Assembly (NCBI GenBank): GCA_948794795.1
Contig: CAQGLR010000001.1
Location: forward strand, 124,001 to 188,000
Direction: 5' to 3'
From: an uncultured Lachnospiraceae bacterium
GTDB taxonomy: Bacteria > Bacillota > Clostridia > Lachnospirales > Lachnospiraceae
DNA: 64,000 bases
The notes under the pieces were generated by a model that saw only the letters and a list, made by a program, of their open reading frames with translations, searched no databases and was not told where the DNA came from. The translations under genes and the position numbers were made by a program. Shown here in pieces: positions 17,739 through 26,753 of this stretch (the first letter of the stretch is position 1; every line of letters starts with the position of its first letter).

Positions 17739-18889
17739 TGAAAATACTTATATTAGAAACAAGAAAGTTAAGTTATGGTTCATCAAGTGTATTTTTAATG
17801 ATGATATGTGACATATTAAGAGAGTATGGTGCGGATGTAATACACTGCATAATTAATGACCCAGAAGAAGACAGTGTACTGCTTGAAAGTTTTACTGGAA
17901 AGCATTTTGATGCAGTTATTGGCATGAATTCCATACTGCCGCTTGCGGAATGTGATACTGGCAGGTATCTTGATTCTATAGATGCACCATTTATTAACTT
18001 TATAGCAGACCATCCTATGCATGTGCATAACTGCCTGAATATTAAGCTTGAAAGATACTATGTTATATGCCTTGACAAGTTCCATAAGGAGTATATAGAC
18101 AAATATTATCCACATATAAAGAAGACTGTGGCAATACCACTTGGCGGGATAAGCAGACCAGGATATAAACCTGGTGCCAGGGAGTTTAAAGAGAGGAAGT
18201 ACCATATATTCTTTCCTGCGACATATACACCCCCATCTTATTACAGGCAGGTTATGGAAGAGGAAAATATTATATATAAGGAACAGGCAGATGAAATAAT
18301 ACATAGTATTATGGAAGGTGATACATCCCCAGTGCATGATTTGTATAAAAATATTACATCCTGGAAGGAAGAACGCTTTGCTGCAAGGATGTATAAAGCA
18401 AGATATATAGATAAATATATACGTGATTATTTCAGGGATGCTGTTGTGACAGCACTTCTTGATGAAGGATATAGTATTGATGTGGCAGGTGCAAGGTGGG
18501 AGATGTATAATGGCAGGAATAAGGACAGGCTTGTAAACCATAACCAGTGTGTTTATGCAGATATTCCTATACTGATGGCAGACTCCCAGGTGGTTTTAAA
18601 TGTACAGCCGCTTTTTACAGAAGCACCACATGACAGGGTTTTTAACGCAATGGCAAATGGTGCAGCAGTCCTTACAGATACATGCAGTTATATTGAAGAA
18701 AATTACAAAGATTATGTAATGCTTTTTGACAAAGGAAACCTTAAGGAAAGCATAGAAGGCATTAAAGAAATCCTGGGTGATACAGACAGGCTTTATAAAA
18801 TGGCAGAGAAGCTTAACCAGGCAGCAGAAAGTGAAACATGGCAGGACAGATGCCAGAGGATTATGGAATTTATAAGTAAAATTATTTAA
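17738..18889 (+). CDS. CgeB-like family 1-type glycosyltransferase
   Basis: The product has 383 residues with two Rossmann-like halves. The N-terminal half has an opening MKILILETR strand and a GADVIHCIIND segment. The C-terminal half has the DHPMHVHN region and the late nucleotide-sugar binding segment HDRVFNAMANGAAVLTD, followed by the usual helical end. This matches the CgeB/spore-maturation-type glycosyltransferases that act on surface glycans or spore coat. The acceptor is unknown. It is the last gene of the operon begun by fic; its start codon overlaps the YhfC stop (TAATG). Confidence 0.8.
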   Translation: MKILILETRKLSYGSSSVFLMMICDILREYGADVIHCIINDPEEDSVLLESFTGKHFDAVIGMNSILPLAECDTGRYLDSIDAPFINFIADHPMHVHNCLNIKLERYYVICLDKFHKEYIDKYYPHIKKTVAIPLGGISRPGYKPGAREFKERKYHIFFPATYTPPSYYRQVMEEENIIYKEQADEIIHSIMEGDTSPVHDLYKNITSWKEERFAARMYKARYIDKYIRDYFRDAVVTALLDEGYSIDVAGARWEMYNGRNKDRLVNHNQCVYADIPILMADSQVVLNVQPLFTEAPHDRVFNAMANGAAVLTDTCSYIEENYKDYVMLFDKGNLKESIEGIKEILGDTDRLYKMAEKLNQAAESETWQDRCQRIMEFISKII

Positions 18890-18911
18890 GGAAATTTTAA
18901 ATGATTTATAA

Positions 18912-18941
18912 TTGACAAAATAATGGAATAAAATGTATTAT
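18912..18941 (+). promoter_or_regulatory. Promoter of the LtaS-like gene
   Basis: TTGACA (18912-18917), an 18-base spacer, then TATTAT (18936-18941), 43 bases before the start codon. Confidence 0.7.
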
Positions 18942-18984
18942 AACAACGTATTGCAAAGATAATTAGAATAAGGATGTTTGGGAT

Positions 18985-21816
18985 ATGTTATATAAATATT
19001 TTAAATTTGATAAAAAAAGAATAGCCTTTTTTACAGTTATAATATTATTTATTTGTATATTACAGTATATTGTAACAGGTTCTATGGTTTCAAAACAGAC
19101 TGTAACTACAGAAGCAGGTAATGTAAACAGCAGTGTTATCGGGATTATAGATAATGAAGAAGTTATCCGCCAGAAGTTTTGCTTTGACCGCAAAGTGGTG
19201 CTTTCACAGTTTATATTAAGCTTTGGTTCATTTGAAAGGGAAGCTACAGGGGATACTGTTAAAATCCAGATGACTGATGCTGATAATAATATTGTATATG
19301 AGACAGATATTGATGTAGACAATATAACTGCGAACCAGACTTATACTGTAAATATGGAGCACACTGTTACAATTCCTAAGGGGGTGGTCTGTTGTATCAG
19401 GCTTACCTGTAGTTCAGACAGTTCGCCATATGCAGCTATACCAACTTTAAATACTACTAACAGGACAGACCCAAACACTTATATGTCAACACTTAAGATG
19501 CAGACACGTAAGAAATCACTGAATATATCATATACATATTCGTATAGGCAGATATATCCGCTTATAGTCCTTATACTTGAATTTGTATTGGTATTTGTGA
19601 TATGTTTTGAACGTGTAACCAGCTATGCTGCGTTGTACAGGAAGAAACGCCAGAAGATGCTCCGGCGTGAAGCCAATGAGAAGAAGCTGCATGACAAGGC
19701 AAATGGAAACAGGGATGCCATTGGTATTAAAAATGCTAAAAAGGCAGGGAAAAAGGCGGACAAGAAAGGGACAAAGAAATCCAGGAAGAGGGTCCCAGGC
19801 GGAATGGGTATAAGGAACCTGGTTATATATTGTCTTTCTGAGCCAAAGGTTTTAGAGAATACAAGAAAAGTTATTATAGTTTTTAACCCTTTAGTGCTTT
19901 TTATTATACTTGAAACAACTAACAGCACTATTTCAGGTATGTACCCTAATGTGTGGATTTTCACATGGATACTGCTGATGGCTGTACAGCTGGTGCTTTA
20001 TGCAGTTTTTGGCAATATAAGCATTGCTATGCTTGTAATGGATATTGTGCTTTTTGCAGCAGGGCTTGGCAATCTTTTTATAATGAATGTAAGAGGGACA
20101 CCATTGCTGCCAGCTGATATATTTGGGCTTGCAACAGCTACAGAGGTTGCATCAACTTATACACTGAAATTTAAGCCAGCTGAATTTATAATGATACCAG
20201 CTTTTATTATATGGCTTATGCTTATTGTCAGGTTTAAGAAAAAAACTGAAAGAGGTGTATTTTATAAAAAACTGGTTAAAAGAGGCATAAATGTTGCGGC
20301 AGCAGTTGCAATTTTTATTATACTCTATAGTTCAGGGCTGCTTGAGTTATGTGGTATAAAAGACAGTGTATGGAATAAAGTTGCTTCATGCAAGACTAAT
20401 GGCTTTTATATGAATTTCTTTATTAATTTAAGGTATCTTAAAGTATCTGAGCCAGCTGGTTATTCCCATGAAAAAGTGGCACAGATACTTGGAAGTTTAA
20501 ATGAAGAAGTGCCCTTGCCAGAGGAAAGTGCATTGCCAGAAGAGAGCCCTGCGCCAGAAACCAGTGTAACAACAGCAGCACCAGAAGCAGGCAGTGCAGG
20601 GATTATAGTACCAGAAGAAAGCCCTGTGCCAGAAACCAATGCTGTGCCAGAGGGCACACAGAAACAGGATACGCTTTATAACAGTGATTTTAATGAGTGC
20701 ACAACATTGGATGGTAAAAAGCCAGATATAATTTTAATTATGAATGAAAGCCTTGCTGATTTTTCGCTTATAGGTGATGTAAATTATAACAGGGATCCTT
20801 TTGAATATATACACAGTATGAAGGAAAATACTATAAAGGGGCTTGATTATGTATCAGTATTCGGGGCAGGTACAAGCAATTCTGAATTTGAGGCAATGAC
20901 TGGCAATACCATGTCATTCTTTCCAAGTGGCTGTAATGTATACCAGCAGTTTATGCATGAAACTACTTATTCACTGCCATCATATTTGAAGAGCCTTGGT
21001 TACAGATGTGATGCAGTGCATCCTAGCAGTGGTAATAACTGGAACAGGATTGCTACTTACCAGAGTATGAAGTTTGACAGGTTTATTACGATTGAGGATT
21101 TTGAAAACCCTGAATATATAAGATATATAAGCGACAAAGAGAGTTATAAAAAGGTTATTGAGCTTTATGAGGCTAATAAACAGAAACAGCCAATGTTTAT
21201 ATTTGATATGACTATACAGAACCATGGTGGTTATCTTACTAATACTAACTGGAAAAACCCTGTTTATGTAGAGGACTCTTATTATACCGAAGCAAAGGAG
21301 TTTCTTTCAGCGACAAAGGTATCAGATGATGCATTTAAATATCTTGTGGAGTATTTTGAGAAAAAGGAAGACCCAGTTATTATATGTATGTTTGGAGACC
21401 ACTGGCCTTCTATTGAAACGGGGTTTTATGAAGAACTGCTTGGGAAACCTCAGGAAGAATGGGAACTTGAGGATATACAGAAGCGTTTTGCAACTCCTTT
21501 TGTAATATGGGCAAACTATGATATAGATGAAGGGGAGAATGTACTTATAGGCAATAACCTTGTTGAAAACCTTCTTTTAAAACAGGCGGGCATAGAGCTT
21601 CCTTTGTATAACCAGTATGTGGAAAAGGTTTCAGAAACCATCCCTGTGCTTAATGTAAATGGCTATATGGATAAAAATGGCAAGTGGCACAAGTATGGTA
21701 CAGATGAAACAGAAGAGGAAGCTGTGCTTCTTGATAATTATAAAATATTACAATACGGGTATTATAGTGACACAGATAAAGAGAAGATGTCAGAACTGTT
21801 TGGCATGGAGAATTAA
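18985..21816 (+). CDS. LtaS-like phosphoglycerol transferase (alkaline phosphatase superfamily)
   Basis: The product has 943 residues. An N-terminal helix (about 10-32) precedes a roughly 150-residue extracellular beta-rich domain, then a helix and a Lys/Arg-rich cytoplasmic loop (about 210-270), five membrane helices (about 295-460) and the extracellular sulfatase-fold domain (about 570-860). The catalytic Thr630 is in GAGTSNSEFEAMTGN. Metal-site motifs IILIMNES, IQNHGGY and MFGDHWPS are present. The enzyme would move glycerol-phosphate units onto lipoteichoic acid or another glycopolymer. A repeated PEES/PET linker (about 505-560) joins membrane and catalytic parts. It is larger than typical LtaS (about 650) because of the N-terminal domain. 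Confidence 0.88.
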   Translation: MLYKYFKFDKKRIAFFTVIILFICILQYIVTGSMVSKQTVTTEAGNVNSSVIGIIDNEEVIRQKFCFDRKVVLSQFILSFGSFEREATGDTVKIQMTDADNNIVYETDIDVDNITANQTYTVNMEHTVTIPKGVVCCIRLTCSSDSSPYAAIPTLNTTNRTDPNTYMSTLKMQTRKKSLNISYTYSYRQIYPLIVLILEFVLVFVICFERVTSYAALYRKKRQKMLRREANEKKLHDKANGNRDAIGIKNAKKAGKKADKKGTKKSRKRVPGGMGIRNLVIYCLSEPKVLENTRKVIIVFNPLVLFIILETTNSTISGMYPNVWIFTWILLMAVQLVLYAVFGNISIAMLVMDIVLFAAGLGNLFIMNVRGTPLLPADIFGLATATEVASTYTLKFKPAEFIMIPAFIIWLMLIVRFKKKTERGVFYKKLVKRGINVAAAVAIFIILYSSGLLELCGIKDSVWNKVASCKTNGFYMNFFINLRYLKVSEPAGYSHEKVAQILGSLNEEVPLPEESALPEESPAPETSVTTAAPEAGSAGIIVPEESPVPETNAVPEGTQKQDTLYNSDFNECTTLDGKKPDIILIMNESLADFSLIGDVNYNRDPFEYIHSMKENTIKGLDYVSVFGAGTSNSEFEAMTGNTMSFFPSGCNVYQQFMHETTYSLPSYLKSLGYRCDAVHPSSGNNWNRIATYQSMKFDRFITIEDFENPEYIRYISDKESYKKVIELYEANKQKQPMFIFDMTIQNHGGYLTNTNWKNPVYVEDSYYTEAKEFLSATKVSDDAFKYLVEYFEKKEDPVIICMFGDHWPSIETGFYEELLGKPQEEWELEDIQKRFATPFVIWANYDIDEGENVLIGNNLVENLLLKQAGIELPLYNQYVEKVSETIPVLNVNGYMDKNGKWHKYGTDETEEEAVLLDNYKILQYGYYSDTDKEKMSELFGMEN

Positions 21817-21886
21817 TATGGCTATAAAATTCCAGGCTGTGGAATAGTGGCAAGTAAATACTGGCATGTACTGCGGAGGCTTGAAG

Positions 21887-22258
21887 ATGAAATACTTAAA
21901 ACAATTTTTTATAATAATTTTAATATCGTTTATGGGTGAGGTATTAAAGGAATTACTTCCGTTTCCAGTACCTGCGAGTATATATGGAATGTTAATAATG
22001 TTTATCTTTCTTTGTACAGGAATAATAAAAACAGAGCAGGTAGATAAAGCAAGTAGTTTTCTTATAGAGGTAATGCCTGTAATGTTTATTCCTGCGGCAG
22101 CAGGGCTTCTGGATTCATGGGGTATATTAAAACCTGTGCTTCTTCCTGTAGCTGTTATAACAGTAGTTTCTACTATAGTTGTAATGCTTGTATCAGGACA
22201 TGTTACACAATTTGTAACAAGACATGGCAAGACATTTAAGGGAGAGAAAGGCAGCTAG
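21887..22258 (+). CDS. lrgA: CidA/LrgA family holin-like protein
   Basis: The product has 123 residues. An earlier ATG (21866) is in frame, but GGAGG at 21875-21879 decides for 21887. There are four membrane segments, with the family patterns LPFPVPASIYGMLIMF and EVMPVMFIPAAAGLL. LrgA and CidA proteins form oligomers in the cytoplasmic membrane and, with LrgB/CidB, modulate autolysis or transport small metabolites such as pyruvate. The partner lrgB follows after 97 bases. No LytSR regulator is nearby. Confidence 0.9.
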   Translation: MKYLKQFFIIILISFMGEVLKELLPFPVPASIYGMLIMFIFLCTGIIKTEQVDKASSFLIEVMPVMFIPAAAGLLDSWGILKPVLLPVAVITVVSTIVVMLVSGHVTQFVTRHGKTFKGEKGS

Positions 22259-22327
22259 GGTAGATTGATTGGAAAATGTAAAGGCAGCATTTTTCTAAAG
22301 CAGGCTTGTCCTGCTATGCTATTTGTG

Positions 22328-22343
22328 CCGCCCAAAGGCGGCG
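22328..22343 (+). promoter_or_regulatory. GC hairpin directly ahead of the lrgB ribosome site
   Basis: GCCGCC, loop CAAA, GGCGGC, followed at once by the GGGGGA ribosome site (22345-22350). A similar hairpin precedes the small gene at 43616. It could be a 5' stabiliser or processing end that separates lrgB from lrgA. Confidence 0.4.
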
Positions 22344-22355
22344 TGGGGGATTTTT

Positions 22356-23048
22356 ATGGAAAGTTTTCTTGGAAGTTCAGTATTTTTCGGGGTATTTTTA
22401 AGCCTTGCAGCATATGCCGCTGGTTTATTTATAAAAAATAAATTTAAACTTGCATTATTTAACCCGCTTTTAATTGCTATTATTATTGTAGTCTTTGTAT
22501 TAAAGATATCAGGTGTAAAGTATGCTGCATATAATGAAGGTGCAAAGTTTATAAGTTATCTTCTTACCCCGGCTACTGTATGCCTGTCAGTGCCTTTATA
22601 TAGGCAGCTTGATATATTGAAAAAAAACTTTAAGGCAATTATAGCTGGTATAACAGCAGGTGTGCTTTCAAGCATGGGAAGTGTACTTGGAATGAGTATA
22701 CTTTTTGGGCTTACACATAAACAGTATGTCACACTTCTTCCAAAGTCAATTACAACAGCAATAGGAATGGGAGTTTCAGAGGAACTTGGAGGAATTGTAG
22801 CAATTACAACAACAGTAATAATTATTACAGGTGTAATAGGAAATATAATTGCAGAACCTGTCTGTAAATTTTTCCATATAACAGACCCTGTTGCAAAAGG
22901 TATTGGAATTGGTTCTTCAGCACATGCTGTAGGCACTACTAAAGCATTTGAAATAGGTGAGACAGAAGGAGCTATGAGCAGCTTGTCAATAGCTGTTTCA
23001 GGGCTGGTAACAGTAGTTATGGCTTCTGTATTTGCAGGGATTTATTAA
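22356..23048 (+). CDS. lrgB: LrgB/CidB family membrane protein
   Basis: The product has 230 residues with about seven hydrophobic segments and the family motifs FNPLLIAI, LLTPATVCLSVPLYRQ, LPKSITTAIGMGVSEELGG and IGIGSSAHAVGTTKAFE, which is the signature of LrgB. GGGGGA lies five bases before the ATG at 22356. The frame extends further upstream, but without a better start. It functions together with LrgA. A relic of the palindromic repeat family starts directly after its stop. Confidence 0.92.
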   Translation: MESFLGSSVFFGVFLSLAAYAAGLFIKNKFKLALFNPLLIAIIIVVFVLKISGVKYAAYNEGAKFISYLLTPATVCLSVPLYRQLDILKKNFKAIIAGITAGVLSSMGSVLGMSILFGLTHKQYVTLLPKSITTAIGMGVSEELGGIVAITTTVIIITGVIGNIIAEPVCKFFHITDPVAKGIGIGSSAHAVGTTKAFEIGETEGAMSSLSIAVSGLVTVVMASVFAGIY

Positions 23049-23054
23049 TGGATT

Positions 23055-23103
23055 GCTGCCAGAGCCACATAACTTGTGTATTAAAAAAATGGGGACTCAA
23101 GTG
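23055..23103 (-). repeat. Relic end of a palindromic element (copy I)
   Basis: TGCCAGAGCCACATAACTTG followed by TGTATTAAAAAAATGGGGACTC is almost the same as the outer end of copy E (52340 onwards) and resembles the CCCATTTTT ends of copies D and F. Only one arm remains. Confidence 0.55.
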
Positions 23104-23212
23104 GCAGTGTTATTGTTTATATACAAGAAAGGTGTTATAATTGTATTATGGATAGCAATAATAATTAAAGACAGGTGTTGCAGACAAGGGAAATGGAATG
23201 GAGGTTTTAAAT

Positions 23213-24796
23213 ATGAGGAAACCAGTTATAGCAGGGCTTGTCCTTGCACTTACGGGATTTTTGCTTACGGGCTGCATGAAGATGAATGAAAGCATTATTA
23301 TTAAAGATGATGGTTCTTTTACTGCCAGCACTGAGATTAATATAAGAAAGGAAAGGATGCTTGAGGCTTATACCAAAATCCTTAATGAGGAAGGCGGGGA
23401 AGGCTTTACAACAGAACAGGTAGCTGTACTGCTTTCACAGTCTGGAATAAAGCTTGTAAAGATTGATGGAAGTGAGTATTATAAAATAACACCTTCATCA
23501 GCAGGACAGCCAGAAAATAAAACTTTTAGCAATATAACAGATTATTATAAGCAGATAGCAGGCAGGTTATACCAGGCTGAAAATGATACATTCAGTATTT
23601 CTGAAACATCAGTAGTTTTAAGGGTGCCAGAAAATTCTAACCTTCTGGAAAAGGCAATTTCAGAGGAGCTTAAAAGCTTTGTATCAGTTGCAGAGGGATA
23701 TATGTCCGCTTCTAAATACAGGAACGGGTTAAGAGGCGATTCTGTAGTGCCTTGGAAAGGTGAAACAGGTGGCGGCGACAAGGTAGTGCCTTGGGAAGAT
23801 GAGGATGCCGTATGGGAAGATACAGAGGATGGAAGTGTTGTAGATGTTGGGGAAGATGAAGAAGAAAAGCTTAAGGATTTTCTTAACAGGAACAAGGAAT
23901 TAAAGGACAGCCTTAAGGAAGCAACTATAACATACAAAGTTACCTTTCCAGCTAAAATAAGGGAAACTTCTGCTGAAGCTACAGTGTCAAAGGATAAAAT
24001 GTCTGTGGAATTTACTGTTCCTGTATTAACAGACAGGGTATATTATGAGTATGCTTATTGTGAAAATGATATTGCGGCAACAGGTGCGTTAAATGGTGTT
24101 ACATATAATAAAGCTGTAAATGTTGCAATTCCTGTAAATGTTACTGCATTCCTGAATGGAAGGGCAGTTTCAGGCAGTGTAACATGTGATAAGACAGGGA
24201 CATATAATTTCTCCATGTCAGATATTGCAGGAACTACAGAAACACTTTGTTTTATGGTTGATACACAGGCTCCTATGGTTTATAAACAGAAAGATACCAG
24301 CATGCTTGAATTTACTAATCTCTATGAAGGGGAACAGGCATTTGTAAATGATGGTTATCTTGCAGTATATGATGTAGAAGGCGGAGTAAGGTCTATAAGG
24401 CTTGATGGAAACGATGAAAAGGATTATGCTACAGTTAATTCTGCGGATGTTACAGACAGCCACAGCCTTGTAAGGTCATATGATATTTATAGTATTTATA
24501 CAGGAGACCTTGATGAAGGAATCCATATAATTAATGTTGTGGATTATATGGATAATGAAACAGAATCAGAGTTTATAATTGACAGGACAGCACCATCAGT
24601 AAGTGGTGTTAAGAATGGCAAGACTTATAAAAAAGCTGTAACAATAAAGTTTTCTGATAAGAATGGTGTCCAGTCAGCCCAGTTAAATGGAAGTGTTATT
24701 AAGTCTGGAACCAGAGCCAGCAAAAAAGGTAATTATATATTAAAGGTTACAGATAATGCGGGCAATACCAAAACAGTTAATTTTAAAATCAGCTAA
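23213..24796 (+). CDS. Lipoprotein with LppM-like domain and C-terminal Ig-like segment
   Basis: The product has 528 residues. The frame opens at 23198, but GGAGG at 23200-23204 places the start at the ATG at 23213 (MRKPVIAG). A signal peptide ends in the lipobox LLTGC, so the mature protein is lipid-anchored outside the membrane. The first domain begins with MNESIIIKDDGSF, as in LppM-type domains. A very acidic linker (about 165-210) contains two VVPW repeats. The C-terminal 200 residues are beta-rich with YMDNETESEFIIDRTAPSVS and TDNAGNTKTV motifs of bacterial Ig-like folds. No enzymatic motif is seen, so a cell-surface binding or structural role is likely. Confidence 0.75.
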   Translation: MRKPVIAGLVLALTGFLLTGCMKMNESIIIKDDGSFTASTEINIRKERMLEAYTKILNEEGGEGFTTEQVAVLLSQSGIKLVKIDGSEYYKITPSSAGQPENKTFSNITDYYKQIAGRLYQAENDTFSISETSVVLRVPENSNLLEKAISEELKSFVSVAEGYMSASKYRNGLRGDSVVPWKGETGGGDKVVPWEDEDAVWEDTEDGSVVDVGEDEEEKLKDFLNRNKELKDSLKEATITYKVTFPAKIRETSAEATVSKDKMSVEFTVPVLTDRVYYEYAYCENDIAATGALNGVTYNKAVNVAIPVNVTAFLNGRAVSGSVTCDKTGTYNFSMSDIAGTTETLCFMVDTQAPMVYKQKDTSMLEFTNLYEGEQAFVNDGYLAVYDVEGGVRSIRLDGNDEKDYATVNSADVTDSHSLVRSYDIYSIYTGDLDEGIHIINVVDYMDNETESEFIIDRTAPSVSGVKNGKTYKKAVTIKFSDKNGVQSAQLNGSVIKSGTRASKKGNYILKVTDNAGNTKTVNFKIS

Positions 24797-24819
24797 TATT
24801 TAATGGAAGGATATATGAA

Positions 24820-25749
24820 ATGCCAGTGAAAGAAAGTAAAGAATTATTAGAAGCACTTGATGCAATGAAAAAAGAGGCAAATAAGGAGAATGCAGAGAAG
24901 CTTTCAAAGCTGCTTGATGAATCTATTGTATATATACCAGCTGTAATGCCTAAAAATACAGACCCTGCCATTTTAAGGCAGATGGCAGGGCCTGCTGGTA
25001 AATCTATGCCAGTGCCAAAGGGTGCACAGCCAGTGCCATGCATACTCCAGAATGAGGAGGGAAAGAAGTTTTTCCCTATATTTACATCAGAGGAGGAAAT
25101 TGCAAAAGGTACTAATATTGCTAATTACCCTATTACTTTAAATATGCCATTTAAGATGTGCCTTGATGTAATGATTAAAGTGGTACATGTTGATGGTGCT
25201 GTAATTAACCCATACTCACATAATATTACAATGAATATTAACAGGAAAGATGATAATGGGGCGCAGCAGCAGACTATAAAGGTTACAGAAGAGCAGTTCC
25301 ATGCAATAGCAAGGCAGCATATGGAGGCAACTCTTCTGCCTGGAAAGATTTTTACAGAGGGTGAGGAATTTATTAAAGACCTATGTAAACGTGGTGGGGA
25401 ATGTCTCGTGGAGTTCTTTAAGGAGCCTTATGCAAATTCAGTGTGTCCATATACAGCAGATGATTATGAGCTTATGACATTGGTTATAAGTGATACATTA
25501 CAGCTTACACGTATAACAATGCCATATGAGAACCTTTATCCTGGCATTGCAGAAACTCTTTTTGTGACATGGAACCCTGAAAAGAAAAAGGCCGGTTATT
25601 ATGGAATATTAAAGGGCAGGAGAGGGGAATTTAATAAACTTATGGAGATTACTTCTGAAGGAAAGGCTGTAGACTATGGAGATGCACCTGCAGAAGGAAG
25701 TGAGCTGCAGCATATTATTGATATTGCGGAGGCAAAGCAGGACGAGTAG
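24820..25749 (+). CDS. SseB-domain (enhanced serine sensitivity) protein
   Basis: The product has 309 residues, cytosolic. The N-terminal region carries the SseB fold pattern: a helix AKLLDESIVYIPA-like segment, then FFPIFTSEEEI and VDGAVINPYSHNI. The second half resembles the SseB C-terminal domain. SseB from E. coli affects serine sensitivity, and its mechanism is unknown; relatives are common in Clostridia. It starts 23 bases after the lipoprotein gene and may share its transcript. The ribosome site is modest (GGAAGGA). Confidence 0.75.
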   Translation: MPVKESKELLEALDAMKKEANKENAEKLSKLLDESIVYIPAVMPKNTDPAILRQMAGPAGKSMPVPKGAQPVPCILQNEEGKKFFPIFTSEEEIAKGTNIANYPITLNMPFKMCLDVMIKVVHVDGAVINPYSHNITMNINRKDDNGAQQQTIKVTEEQFHAIARQHMEATLLPGKIFTEGEEFIKDLCKRGGECLVEFFKEPYANSVCPYTADDYELMTLVISDTLQLTRITMPYENLYPGIAETLFVTWNPEKKKAGYYGILKGRRGEFNKLMEITSEGKAVDYGDAPAEGSELQHIIDIAEAKQDE

Positions 25750-25848
25750 TTATTTTAAAACAGGCAATATAAAACTGGTTTATATGTTTTATATTGCAGG
25801 TATACGCCTTTTGGCAGACATATTAGATAAAGAGGGGCAGGGTATTAA

Positions 25849-26568
25849 ATGATAATATATCTTATCCGCCATGGGAGGCAGAACAGTCCGGATTGTAATG
25901 TTAATGTGCCTTTGTCGGAAGAGGGGCATATGCAGGCACGCCTTCTTGGGGAGAGAATGAAAAAGTACCAGGTTGATGCACTTTATTCAAGTGACCTTGT
26001 ACGTGCTGTTGAAACAGCAAAAACGGCTTTTGGTTATAATAAAGAGCTTGTGGAAAACCTGCAGGTGAGGCAAGGTCTTGCAGAAATTGATTTTGGAATA
26101 CTTACAGGCCAGAAAGATAGTGAGGTTAAGAAGTTTTACCAGGAGTATTACCAGGAACAGCTTGATAATTTTATGGAAGGCAAGACACAGCATGGTACTG
26201 CTTTGGATGAAGTTAATGTTTTTATAGGGGATTTTTTTGTACCACTTGAAGAGATGTGGTATCCTGAGGGCGAAAATGGAACTATGGTTATGGAACGTGT
26301 AATGCCTGTTGTAAAAGAATGGATAAACAGTGGATATGAAAATATTGCTGTTGTTACACATGGGGGTTTAATACGTATTCTTTTATGTACTTTGTTTGGC
26401 GGGGATTTTGCTAAACGCCTTATGTTTGGAAAATCTCTTGAGAACTGTAGTATAACACAGATTAATTATGATAAGGATAAGAATGGGTTTTTCCTTGAAA
26501 GGTTTAATGATTACGCACATATTGAGGCAGAACCAGGGCTTTTGAGAAAGAGTTTTGCAGGGAAATAA
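25849..26568 (+). CDS. Histidine phosphatase family protein (phosphoglycerate mutase-like)
   Basis: The product has 239 residues. The catalytic phospho-histidine motif LIRHGRQN is at residues 5-12, followed by PLSEEGHMQARLLGERM and LYSSDLVRAVETA, and the second catalytic histidine is in VVTHGGLIRILL. It belongs to the branch of small-molecule or phosphosugar phosphatases. The substrate cannot be told. An insert (about 85-150) is longer than in the minimal family and may shape the pocket. Palindromic copy B lies right behind the stop and probably ends the transcript. Confidence 0.88.
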   Translation: MIIYLIRHGRQNSPDCNVNVPLSEEGHMQARLLGERMKKYQVDALYSSDLVRAVETAKTAFGYNKELVENLQVRQGLAEIDFGILTGQKDSEVKKFYQEYYQEQLDNFMEGKTQHGTALDEVNVFIGDFFVPLEEMWYPEGENGTMVMERVMPVVKEWINSGYENIAVVTHGGLIRILLCTLFGGDFAKRLMFGKSLENCSITQINYDKDKNGFFLERFNDYAHIEAEPGLLRKSFAGK

Positions 26569-26571
26569 AAC

Positions 26572-26705
26572 CATACGCAGCAGTGCATAAAGCCCCTGTA
26601 TTAAATATTTAATACAGGGGCTAAGCACTGGCGTTTTCCAATAGCTGCCTGGTGTAAAATAATTAACTTGCTGATGGCACATATAATCTTTGTATAAATT
26701 TACAT
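26572..26705 (-). repeat. Palindromic element, copy B (one end truncated), at a convergent gene junction
   Basis: The centre is a perfect 32-base palindrome (26591-26622, arms AGCCCCTGTATTAAAT). The shoulders GTGCATAA and TAAGCACTGGCG match other copies. The right outer repeat (GTGTAAAATAATTAA, 26653-26667) matches copy A. The left outer repeat is missing. The location between two convergent genes would let it serve as a bidirectional terminator. Confidence 0.75.
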
Positions 26706-26753
26706 AAGTATAATAAACTATTTATTTTTGTGTAAAACAGGCAGTGAAGACTA

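Noticed and set aside
17816..18541. 241-codon open frame antisense to the glycosyltransferase gene
   Set aside because: It is rich in His, Cys, Ile and Tyr, as expected from reverse-reading this gene, and has no supporting start signal.
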